This document shows, one piece after another, positions 54,950-64,000 of a stretch of DNA of 64,000 nt. How positions within the stretch are numbered: the first letter of the stretch is position 1; the number at the start of each line of letters is the position of its first letter. The stretch lies in assembly GCA_047967505.1 (NCBI GenBank), contig CM106541.1, one strand, 5' to 3'. Source of the stretch: Dipteris shenzhenensis. Its lineage: Eukaryota > Polypodiophyta > Polypodiopsida > Gleicheniales. Position numbers and translations under genes: made by a program. The notes below the pieces were generated by a model. That model saw only the letters and a list, made by a program, of their open reading frames with translations. It was not told the DNA's origin and did no database searches.

Positions 54950-55153
54950 TCAAAATGTATTCATGTTGTAGATCATTGCCAAAGCTTCTCTTTCTATTGT
55001 GATGTAATTCACCTCCACATCATTTAACTTCCTTCTTGCAAAGTATATTGGGTAGTCTTTGTTGTATCTGCCAAGTTGACATAACACACTCCCTATTGCA
55101 TGGTTGAAACCATCAGTATGTACATGAAATTCTATGTCCCAATTTGGTGCCAT
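54950..55153 (-). pseudogene. Gypsy RNase H relic
   Basis: IEFHVHTDGFNHAIGSVLCQ, PIYFARRKLNDVEVNYITIE and EALAMIYNM: the RNase H core with the first Asp (HTDG) intact. Confidence 0.85.
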
Positions 55154-55299
55154 TAGAAAAAGGCTCTATGATCAATGACCACTTGTGGGTTTTGAATGCT
55201 TGTTTGCATTCATCTATTCATATGAAGTTAGCTAGGAGCTTATATAGGGGTCTTGGAATCATGGCATACCTAAGTATGAACCTTCTATAGTATCCGGCA

Positions 55300-56100
55300 T
55301 GGCCCATGAAGACTTGGACACCCTTTGCATTTAGTGGGGGGGGAAGTTCCATAATGATCTTTAATTTGTCCATGTCAGTTGGCAATCCCATGTCAAGAGA
55401 TTATGTGTCCCAAGACTACTTCGTGTGTGACTAGGAATTGGAATTTTAGAAGATTCAAAGAGATTCAATACTCCGTGCATTCTTTTAGTACTTGTTCAAG
55501 GCATTTAGAGTGATCGTTTTTGCCTAAGTGTATGCAGAAGTTGTTGAGGAAGACTTGTAGGAACTTGTTGAAAAAATCCTTGAAGGCGGTGTACATGACC
55601 CTTTGAAAAGTGGATGGGGCATTGCATAAGCCAAATGACATGAATTTGTATGAAAAAATGGCCCATTCCATGGCAAACACTATCTTTTCCTAATCTTGAG
55701 GTGCAATTTGTACTTGGTTGTACCCATTGAACCCATCTAAGAAGCTATATACTTCAGACCCAGCTACCCTTTCAAAAACTGTTTCAGTCAATGGTAGGCT
55801 ATAGTAATCTCTGATTGTTGCTACTTTTGACATTCTTGAGATTCACACAAATTCTAATCTTCTTACTTTTCTTAGGAACAATCACAATTGGTGACACCCA
55901 ATCCGTATGCTTGATCTCATAAATGAAACCGGCATACATTAACTTTTCTAGTTCTTCATAGACATGGGTGCCATACTTGGGATTTGTCCTATAGAATCCG
56001 CATACCTTAGTTTTGGATCCTCCCCTAATTGGTTTGGTATGTACTACAACTTTAGGGGAAATCCCTTTCATTTCCTTTTAGGACCAAACCATGTAATCTC
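55300..56100 (-). pseudogene. Gypsy reverse transcriptase
   Basis: Order on minus strand: GTHVYEELEKLMYAGFIYEI then HTDWVSPIVIVPKKSKKIRI (55980-55850), a shift, then FMSFGLCNAPSTFQRVM and VFLNNFCIHL (55660-55520; active-site YxDD/FLDD changed to FLNN), then IIMELPPPLNAKGVQVFMGH and YYRRFI (55370-55260). The changed active site and shifts make it inactive. Confidence 0.88.
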
Positions 56101-56144
56101 TATATTCCATCAGCAATGCTTTTAATTTTTTTTCTTCTTCTAGA

Positions 56145-56563
56145 GTGAGATGTTCGCCGATATATACAAGCTTTTCTTTTTCTCCATCCAAGGAAAGATT
56201 TAGTTTTCTTGTCTTGGCCGCTCCTTCACACACTGGTGTATCCCCAGTATTCTATGTCTCTGTGAGCTTTGATTACTTGGGTGGCTTGGGCATTTCTATT
56301 GTTTCTTCTCCCCTGGTGGAGTTTTTAAAGTAATCAGAAACTTCCCTTAGGCCTTCATGGCACTTTGAGGTGCTTGCTTGGCTGCTAGCTCCATTGGATG
56401 TGGTGGAAGATGTTTAGTCCAATTTAGTTGTGTTCCCTTGCTCTTCTTTTTTGTTAGTATTCACCATTTCACTCTTGATTCTCACATTGGGTTTGAACTT
56501 TCAAAGTTTTTTGCTTTGTGAGACTAGTGATGTATTTTCAATAGGTGTCTCAGTCCCACGGAG
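56145..56563 (-). pseudogene. Gypsy protease/linker, part 1
   Basis: Between RT and the copia insertion the minus strand encodes a degraded acidic and Pro-rich linker. The reading frame on the far side of the insertion (58126 upward) becomes continuous with this part when the copia and one TSD copy are removed. Confidence 0.5.
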
Positions 56564-56881
56564 TGTTGAGATATCGAGCTCCACTCATGATATGCCAGGG
56601 TGACCATTGTGCATTTATGTCATCGACTTGTTAGCTGCAGATGCTGTTGGTACACTGCCCATGAATAATAGCTTGATGATATCTATCCTTATGTACTCTA
56701 GCTCGTGGCTTAGTTAGTATGCCACCTTAGTTAGCTGAGTTTGGTTTGAGACCCACATATAGGGTTCTTCTATTTTTTTGTACTAGAGTTCTTTTGGCTT
56801 TCACAACTAAGAAGAGGAAAACTATTTTCAGCCTCCACCTTTGTGTGTATTCCCCCATTGTGTATATGAGAAAGCTGCAAG
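56564..56881 (+). repeat. 5' LTR, truncated
   Basis: Matches the first 318 bp of the 352-bp LTR at 57774, with about 95% identity by eye, an older pair than that of the element at 8908. Confidence 0.9.
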
Positions 56882-56884
56882 CAG

Positions 56885-57770
56885 AAGTTTGAGATGAAGG
56901 ATTTGGGAGAGCTGCATTATTTCTTGGGCATTGAGGTGATTAGATCACCAAGTGGGATACGGCTCTTGCAGAGGCAGTATAGATTGGACATGCTATCCAA
57001 ATATGGGATGACAGGCTGTAAGCCTATTTCAGTTCCTTTGGAGCAGAATGTGAAGCTGAGCATAGATGCATGTGAGCTTCTGGAAGACCCTACTATGTAC
57101 AGACGCATAGTAGCAAGTTTGATTTATATGACTATTACCAGGCCAAATTTGAGCTATGGTGTTGGATTGGTAAGTCAGTTTATGCAGGCCCCAAGGAAAC
57201 CACATTTGGATGCAACTAGATGCATACTCAGGTATGTGAACTCCACATTGTAGTATGGACTATTTTATGAGGCTGGGGTTCAGATACAGTTGCATGGACA
57301 CACTGATGCTGATTGGGTTGGCAGTATTTCTGATAGACAATCTACCAGTCGATATGTGTTCTCTTTTGGGAGTGCTACAATCACTTGGAGCAGCAAGAAA
57401 CAGCCTACAGTTGCCTTGTCGAGCACAGAGGCTGAGTACAGGGGTGCAACAATGGCTGCATGTGAGGTAGCTTGGTTGCATAAGCTACTCTATGATATGC
57501 ATCAGTCTACAGATGGGCCAGTTGTCATTTATTGTGACAACATAGCAGTATACACTTGGCAAATAACCCACTCTATCATGCTAGAACAAAGCACATTGAG
57601 GTGCATTATCACTATGTGCGGGAGAAGGTTTTACTAGGTCTTATTGATTTAGTTTATGTCAGCACAGAGGATCAGGTACCTGACATATTCGCAAAGGCAT
57701 TGGGTGTAGAGAAGCTACGCAAGTTCAAAGACCTGCTTGGTGTGCAAGAATTGGGATTGAGCTCGAGGGG
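56885..57770 (+). pseudogene. Copia RT end and RNase H
   Basis: From 56891: FEMKDLGELHYFLGIEV, LLQRQYRLDMLSKYGM, CKPISVPLE, SLIYMTITRPNLSYGVGLVS; then one stop (TAG, 57252-57254) and a shift; GHTDADWVGSISDRQSTSRY, WSSKKQPTVALSSTEAEY, VIYCDNI; another shift, then KHIEVHYHYVREKVL and DQVPDIFAKALG. This is the standard copia RNase H with DADW, SSTEAEY and KHI motifs present. Its end overlaps the polypurine tract. Confidence 0.92.
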
Positions 57771-57773
57771 GGG

Positions 57774-58125
57774 TGTTGAGATATCGAGCTCCACTCGTGA
57801 TACGCTAGGGTGATCATTGTGCATTTATGTCACCGACTTGTTAGCTGCAGATGCGGTTGGTACACCGCCCATGAATAATAGCTAGATGACAGCTATCCTT
57901 ATGTACTCTAGTTCGTGGCTCACTTAGTATGCCACCTTAGTTAGCTGAGTTTGGTTTGAGACCCACATATAGGGTTCTTCTATTTTTTTGTACTAGAGTT
58001 CTTTTGGCTTTCACAACTAAGAAGAGGAAAACTATTTTCAGCCTCCACCTTTGTGTGTATTCCCCCATTGTGTATGTGAGAAAGCTGCAAGTGAGACTCC
58101 TTCCTTCTCTCCCACTATCTTCACA
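57774..58125 (+). repeat. 3' LTR, complete
   Basis: 352 bp, TGTTGAGATATCGAG to CTATCTTCACA, same length as the LTR at 42760. Confidence 0.92.
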
Positions 58126-58687
58126 GGGAGCGGTTCTTTAACCATACATGCACCTTCAAGACCTTTAGGATCCCATTCAAAATTTGGGGACTCATGTGCT
58201 TTTGTGGGTTTAGTGAAATACAATTCCACCACTCTGGTCTACATTCTTTTGAATTCATTACAGTGTTCTATCTTGGCCTTTTGGCATTGCACACCCTCCT
58301 TTTTTCTTGACCAATTCCTATTGGCTAGTGCTAGAGGGTCTATCTTGGGGTATTCTATGGCCATGACTGCCTGTAGGATTGCTAAGTCATTGTCAAATAT
58401 TTGACCTTCAAGTGTGGTATTATTGGCATCTATTTCTAGGTGCCAATCAAAGTCTGCACCATAACCTTCAATTATGACCTCTTCAGGATCAGTGTGCCAT
58501 TTAACACTTGCCATGAATACCAAAACTTCCACCTCTTTTGATTTGTCATCCCAAATTGGTGCTTCTAGTCAGATCATTTGGGCATCCATATCTCACAACA
58601 TTAGATGTGTTGTTTTACAGTTATCTATTGTGGCCAATGCATGTATCCAATTATTGATGTCACTTTCTGTATCCCCTTTGATGAGTT

Positions 58688-58847
58688 ACAATACATTTGC
58701 AGGTAAAGTGGATGCATGACTGGTGGCTGTGCAGGAAGAAGTGTCTTCAACATTTTTGGAAGAAGTTCCAGTACATTTGCAGGTAAAGTGGATGCATGAC
58801 TAGTGGATGTAGTGGAAGAAGTGTCTTCAACATTTCTAGGAATAGTG
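58688..58847. repeat. Two-copy 80-bp tandem repeat
   Basis: ACATTTGCAGGTAAAGTGGA starts copies at 58692 and 58772; each ends in GAAGTGTCTTCAACATTT. Lies inside the gypsy gag region. Confidence 0.9.
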
Positions 58848-58978
58848 GGTTTGATTTCCCCTATTCCCAAATGGATCTTGATAGTGGTTTCTCTATTTTG
58901 GATAATGTCTTGATAATGGATCTTCCCAAATGTTGTGCTTCAAGGCATTTGGAAATAGGGGAAATGAAACCCACTATT
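58841..58978. repeat. Inverted repeat, 33-bp arms
   Basis: Arm 58841-58873 is complementary to 58946-58978 with two mismatches; loop about 72 bases. Directly follows the tandem repeat. Confidence 0.9.
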
Positions 58979-59384
58979 CCCAAGGGAGCCACAGCATTTG
59001 ACAGTGGATCTTGCTTAATGGCTTGATAATGGCTTTTTGAGTTTCAGCATTGGGGTATGTTTCCTTTGTTTCTTGGGTAGCACTTTCCATAGATGTGTTG
59101 GGCATGGCCTCATAGAATTGTGGGATTTGTGTGGCTTGTTTTTCTAGAGGGCTCTTTGCTTTTTGAGTAGAAAGGAGTTTTTTCAATTCTACTTCTTTAT
59201 GTTGTCTTGTTATGATCAAGATTGGTTGTAATAATACAATTTGTGTAGCGACACTATGATTTTCCACACTGATCATCCCCAAGGGTATATCAGGTTTTAC
59301 TTCCTTGGTTGGTTGAGGCTTTGTTCTTAGTGGGAAATCCATGCAGGCATGCCGAACTCCACATTCTCTACACACAGGTATTCT

Positions 59385-62300
59385 AGCAAGAAGGGCCACA
59401 TGAAAAAGGATTGCTACAAGATGAAAAGAGAGAAAAACGATAAGAAAAAGAATTCAATTTGGGGTGTAAATAAGAAGGAAGAGAGTCCAAGGGAGGACAA
59501 AGGAAAAATGAAGATCGAGGAGATTAATGCAATCTCACTAAAAATAGTGACAATGATATTCTCTTCATGACTACTCTACCTATAGACTTGCTTACCACTT
59601 CAGATGATGCATATTGCTAGGATTGGATTTTGGATTCTAGTGCTTCATTCCATGTTACTCCCCATAGGGAATGGTTCTCCACTTATGAGAGTGGAAAGAC
59701 AGGTTGTGTGCATCTTGGAAATAATTGTATATGTGACATAGCGGGAGTAGGTGAGATAAAGTTTTCTTTTACAAATGGGTCTGCATTTGTTTTGAAAAAT
59801 TTGAGACATGTGCCTAAGCTGGCCAAGAGTCTCATTTCAATGGGTCAGCTAGATAATGTTGGTTTTCAGACCACTTTTGGCTTTCAAAGTTGGAAAATTC
59901 AAAAGGGCTCTATGGTTTTGGCCAAGGGTGCCAAGTGTGGTACTCTGTATTCCTTACATGTATCAGGGGTGTCTGATCATGTTGTTGCAATAACCGAGCA
60001 GCCAAGTACTTCTTTGTGCCATTATAGGTTTGGGCACATGAGCCAAAATAGAATGAAACTCTTATGTTGTTTGGGCTATATATCACATTTTAATTTTTCT
60101 GACTTTGAATTTTGTGAACATTGTCTCTATGGGAAGCAGAATAAATCAACCCATAAAAGAAGGGGAAAGAAAGAGCATAAAGGAAGGGGAAAGAAAGAGC
60201 TTGGAAATAACTATGCATATGTGACATAGTGGGAGTAGGTGACATAAATTTTTCTTTTGCAAATGGGTTTGCATTTGTTTTGAAAAATGTGAGACATGTG
60301 CCTAAGCTGACCTCATTTCAGTGGGTCAACTAGATGATGCTGGTTTTCAGACCACTTTTGGCTTTCAGAGTTGGAAAATTCAAAGGGGCTCTATGGTTTT
60401 GGCCAGGGGTGCCAAGACTTGTGGGACTCTGTATCCCTTACATGTATGAGGGGTGTATGATCATGTTGTTGCAATAACCAAGCAGCCAAGTACTTCTTTG
60501 TGGCATTGTAGGTTTGGGCACATGAGCCACAATAAAATGAAACTCTTATATCATTTGGGTTATGTATCGCATTTGAATTTTTTCAACTTTGAAATTTGTG
60601 AGCATTGTCTCTATGGGAAGTAGACTAAATCAACCCATAAAAGAAGGGGAAATAAAGAGCTTAAAAGGCTTGATTTGGTGCATTCAGACATATGTGGTCC
60701 CATGCCTACAAGATCATTAGTCGCGGTTGAATACTATGCGACATTCATTGATGATGCAACTAGGAAAGTGTGGGCTTATGTTATAGCTCGGAAGAGCGAT
60801 GTGTTCTAGGTATTTCAAAAATGGTTGGCTTTGGCTGAAAATCAGTCATCTAGAATTCTTAAATGCCTACATACTAATAATGGAGGAGAGTATATCTCTC
60901 ATCACTTTCAGCATTTATGTGATAAACATGGGATCAAGAGGGAGCTCATGTCTCCTCATACTCTAGAGCAAAATCCAGTTGTAGAATAGATGATCCACAC
61001 TATTCAAGACTCGGTTGCAATGTATGTTTTCCAATCCAAGTCAATCTGGTGGTTTTTGGATTGAGGCAATGAAGACTGTAGTGCATGTGATCAATAGATC
61101 ACCTAGTAAGACCTTGGATGATGGTATTCTTGAAGAGGCATGGAGTGGTATTCTTGGATGGTGGTATTCTTGAAGGGACATGGAGTAGTAAGAAGCCCTC
61201 TTACTCTCATTTTCCTATATTTGGGTGTGAGGCATATGCACATGTGCCAAAAGAGCTTCAAAAGAAGCTGGATCCTAAGTCTAGGAAATGCATATTTCTA
61301 GGTTATGGTGAAAGTGGAGAGATGGGCTATTGTCTTTGGGATCCAAAAGCAAAGAAGACCATACATAGCCATGATGTGGTCTTCAATGAGAAGAAGATGC
61401 ATAAGACACCCATGAGGGATGTGGAAATGAGGAGAATCACTTTCCAATATGTGAATCCACCCACATATGTTGATAGACAACAAGTTTTCCATGCACCGAG
61501 TGTGCAAGAAATGGTGCCATCAGGTAATTCCATAGGTACACAATCAAGGGGTAGATGATGAATCATCTATTAGTGGAAACGATGAGCCAAATGTGGCTGA
61601 TATGCAAGTGGGACAACAAGTTGAAATGCCCTTGAGAAGATCATTTAGAGTGTTTAGATCGCTTAAGAGACTTGTTCCAAGGGCGGACTATGTGATGCTT
61701 ACTGATTGTGGGGAGCCTTCTCGCTATAGAGAGGCCGCTATAATCAGTGCAAGTGGTAGTGTTCTATGCAATCAGAGATGAATTCACTCATGAAAAATAA
61801 GACTTGGGACTTGGTTTCTTTGCCACATGGAAAGAAAGCATTGCTATGTAAATGGGTCTACAAGATGAAGGTCACATGTGATAATGTGTCTAAGTACAAG
61901 GCCTCTTTGGTTGCTAAAGGGTTCAAGCACGATAAGGGTGTGGACTTTGATGAGATCTTCTCTCTAGTTGTGAAGATGACCACACTTAGATGTGTACTTA
62001 GACTTGTGGTAGCAGAGGATATGGAGCTTATTCATATGGATGTCAAGATAGCTTTCTTGCATGGGGATCTGTATGAGGAAATTTACATGGTATAGCTAGA
62101 AGGCCTTGAAGAAAAGGGCAAAGAACATTTGGTTTGCAAGTTGAAAAAGAGTCTCTATGTCCTTAAGCAGGCATCTACAGAATAGTATCAAAAGTTTAAT
62201 GCTTTCATTCAGTCCTAGGGTTTCTGAATAAGTGAGATTGATCACTACTTTTACACTAAAATGTCTAAGGATAATAGCTTGATACTCCTGGCACTTTATG

Positions 62301-63260
62301 TGGATAATGTGCTATTGGCTACTAAGAACATTTATGAGCTAGATGCATTGAAGGCCAAGTTGCATGAGGCCTTTGACATGAAGGATTTGGGACTTGTAGG
62401 TCATATTCATGGTATGTGCATCACATGTGTTCGGAGTAGGAAACTCCTTTGGCTTTCACAAAAGGAGTATGTTACAAAAGTGTTGTAGCATTTCAGTATG
62501 GAGGGGGGAGGCAGTAAGTATGCCATTGCCTCCATGTCTGAAACTAAGTCAAGTAGATAATCCCAAATCAATTGAGGAGAGGTCCATGATGGCCAAGGTT
62601 CCTTATGCATCAGCGGCAGTTGGGAGTCTTATGTATGCTATGATAGCTACTCGAGCAGACATTACACTTGTAGTGGGAGTTGTTAGCCAATATATGGCTA
62701 ATCCAGGAAAGAGGCATTGGGAGGCATTTAAGTGCATCATGAGGTACATGAAGGGTACCAAGGAGATGTGTATCTGCTTTGGCAGAGAAGAGATGCATGT
62801 ACTTGGGTACACATATTTAGACTATGCAAGGCATGTGGATAGCAAGAGATCCACTTTTGGTTATGTGTTCACCTTTGAAGGTGGTGTTGTATCATGGATG
62901 TCTCACACATAGAAGTGTGTTGCTTTGTCTTACCACAGAAGCCAAGTATGTTGCAGCCACAGAGGGTTGCAAGGAGGCTATATGGCTTGATCAGCTAGTG
63001 GGAGATTTGGGGATTCATACAGGTGCACTGACATTGCATAGTGATTCCATGAGTGCTATTCAACTAGCATGGAATCTAGCCTTTCATGAAAAGACCAAAA
63101 ACATTGAGGTTAGGTACCATCTTATTAGGGAGGTACTTGAGGATAAGTGCATGGATCTTTTCGAGGATCATACAGATGATAACCCTACAAATATGCTGAC
63201 GAAGAGTCTACCTAATCAGTGGTCTAAGTATTGTTATGTATTAATGAGCATTGGATAGTA
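59385..63260 (+). pseudogene. Copia gag end through RNase H, with internal duplication
   Basis: Domains in order: knuckle KKGHMKKDCYK (59385-59420); protease DSSASFHVTPHREW (59630; DSGAS changed to DSSAS); GAG-pre-integrase CHYRFGHMSQNRMKL and CEHCLYGKQ; a second diverged copy of about 480 bp (see repeat); integrase LDLVHSDICGPM, FIDDATRKVW, HTNNGGEYIS, HGIKRELMSPHT (60670-60965); FPIFGCEAYAHVP and KCIFLGYGE; RT MNSLMKNKTWDLVSLP, KARLVAKGF-type, LIHMDVKIAFLHGDL, LALYVDNVLLA (YVDD changed to YVDN); RNase H TYLDYARHVDSKRSTFGYVF and SDSMSAIQLAWN, ending at 63258. At least ten breaks. The 5' end, LTR and most of gag are missing; the sequence abuts gypsy gag near 59382. Confidence 0.9.
59720..60670 (+). 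repeat. Tandem duplication inside copia pol, about 480 bp
   Basis: 59720-60195 (GGAAATAATTGTATATGTGACATAG to AAAGAGGGGAAAG) recurs at about 60202-60655 with about 90% identity. Copy 2 begins GGAAATAACTATGCATATGTGACATAG. The copies cover protease C-terminus and GAG-pre-integrase. A short GGAAAGAAAGAGC repeat joins them. Confidence 0.9.
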
Positions 63261-63311
63261 TGATCACTGGTTGTTCTCCCTTAAAGGCACATTGGCCTTT
63301 AAGTGGGAGGT

Positions 63312-63700
63312 TGTGGGGATTAAAAGCAACTGTACCTTAACCATGATGTACAATACTCAAACACATATATATATGGATGACATGGAAGATTAGGGTGTTT
63401 TGCACCCACCAAACTTGTGTGTCTCTCTTTTCTAGCTCTCCGTCTCTCTCACTCTCTTCCATTCCTCTTTCATTGTTGAGATCTCTAAAACTAGGAGAAT
63501 TTAGTATCATTTTAGTGGTCGCCTCTAACACAACATTCTGCATCAAAAAGTTGAAGGAATTAGATAGGATCCCCTCATCCATTGTACTTTGGCATTTCCA
63601 ATTCGCCAAAGTGTCTTCTTCCATTGATGTTGTTGTTGTAGTTGCATCGTTGATCAAAGTAATCTTCAGGATGGAGATCTTTATTTTCTATTTCTACTTC
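63312..63700 (+). repeat. Probable 3' LTR of the copia element
   Basis: A purine tract AAGTGGGAGGT precedes TGTGGGGATTAAAAGC at 63312, the expected LTR start. The next bases include a (AT)n run (63363-63371) and CT-rich leader-like sequence (63418-63475). The right end is not defined, and no second LTR is in the window. Confidence 0.55.
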
Positions 63701-63786
63701 AATCCTTAAGTCCTCTATGCTTCTTGTCAATGGTTAGAGGTTGAATCCTTGGAGCGCATCGAGGGTAGAAGAAAGTTTGTGAAAGT

Positions 63787-64000
63787 ATTGTGACATGAAG
63801 TTGGGGGTAATAAACTTCACGCACCTCTTCACTTCCTGCAGCATTCGAACTAACTGCCAAAGATACTTATCATTGAGAATGAGACATTAGAAAGAAGCTT
63901 TTATGCCAAGATACCACACCATACTTTCCTCCCTTAGATGAGAATGAAGATGGTAACATCCCAAGTGATGTTGTAATCAAGCATAGGGAGAAGGAAAGGA
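63787..64000. repeat. Dispersed 214-bp repeat, copy 2
   Basis: Second copy of 35362-35575, same orientation, cut by the end of the window. Confidence 0.85.

Larger units (their letters stand above)
56564..58125 (+). mobile_element. Internally deleted Ty1/copia, family C, nested in gypsy
   Basis: 5' LTR 56564-56881 (lacking its last 34 or so bases), RT/RNase H tail, polypurine tract GAGCTCGAGGGGGG (57760-57773), and 3' LTR 57774-58125. Flanks CGGAG (56559-56563) and GGGAG (58126-58130) differ at one base, an eroded target duplication. A single deletion joins the LTR directly to the end of RT; the junction GCTGCAAG|CAGAAG shows short overlap only. gag, protease, integrase and most of RT are gone. 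Confidence 0.92.
58126..59380 (-). pseudogene. Gypsy gag-protease region, part 2
   Basis: Minus strand from 59380: VCRECGVRHACMDFP, a knuckle-like Cys/His motif near 59350; then a Thr/Gln/Lys-rich segment to 58974; then VKWHTDPEEVIIEGYGADFD and PLALANRNWSRKKEG (58500-58300). It belongs to the gypsy element whose RT-RNase H-integrase lie at 54100-56100. Contains an 80-bp tandem duplication and a 33-bp inverted repeat (separate entries). Confidence 0.6.

Overview
The window looks like a transposon-dominated stretch of a large seed-plant nuclear genome. The evidence is one intact plant-type mTERF gene, Ty1/copia and Ty3/gypsy pol relics on both strands, methionine-tRNA primer sites, a plant CACTA (tnp2-type) relic, a plant LINE reverse transcriptase and a Helitron relic. 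One gene in 64 kb, mostly old and heavily mutated LTR elements, and mixed insertion ages would suit a gymnosperm or another giant plant genome, but that is inference; no lineage marker is visible.

Layout: 0.9-2.3 kb gypsy RNase H/integrase relic; 4.7-7.1 kb an LTR family ('A') with a solo LTR ('B', perfect 5-bp target duplication) nested in it; 7.6-8.9 kb copia gag relic; 8.9-11.6 kb a structurally complete non-autonomous copia element (LTRs, PBS, PPT, TSD, gag only), the youngest insertion seen; 12.6-13.4 kb a third family A LTR; 15.1-16.4 kb (minus) an mTERF gene, the only convincing intact host gene; 17.6-18.5 kb Helitron relic; 20.2-21.9 kb gypsy fragments and a PQEP-repeat ORF; 22.6-25.4 kb MITEs, a perfect 36-bp palindrome and a copia integrase relic; 25.9-30.9 kb a cluster of gene fragments (pepsin-type aspartic protease, a histone H3-fold sequence and unrecognised ORFs); 30.9-36 kb gypsy gag-protease-RT with two hAT-like MITEs; 37.5-38.1 kb LINE RT; 39-40.8 kb minisatellites and a dispersed repeat; 41.3-47 kb gypsy gag and a coiled-coil ORF interrupted by a copia composite with inverted LTRs; 48.3-49.9 kb copia gag-protease; 50.2-51.7 kb a purine-rich/palindromic tandem array; 52.4-53.8 kb a CACTA relic; 54-59.4 kb a minus-strand gypsy element with a deleted copia nested in it; 59.4-63.7 kb a copia pol with an internal tandem duplication.

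No gene network can be read from this window. The mTERF protein is probably organellar and acts in organelle gene expression; nearly everything else is a mobile element or a broken gene copy. The nesting gives a relative insertion order at five loci. I found no convincing new functional system. The best leads are the CTC(A/G)GGGGGG hAT-like MITE families with 8-bp duplications, the gene-fragment cluster at 25.9-30.9 kb, the inverted-LTR copia composite and the palindrome-rich 205-bp tandem array.
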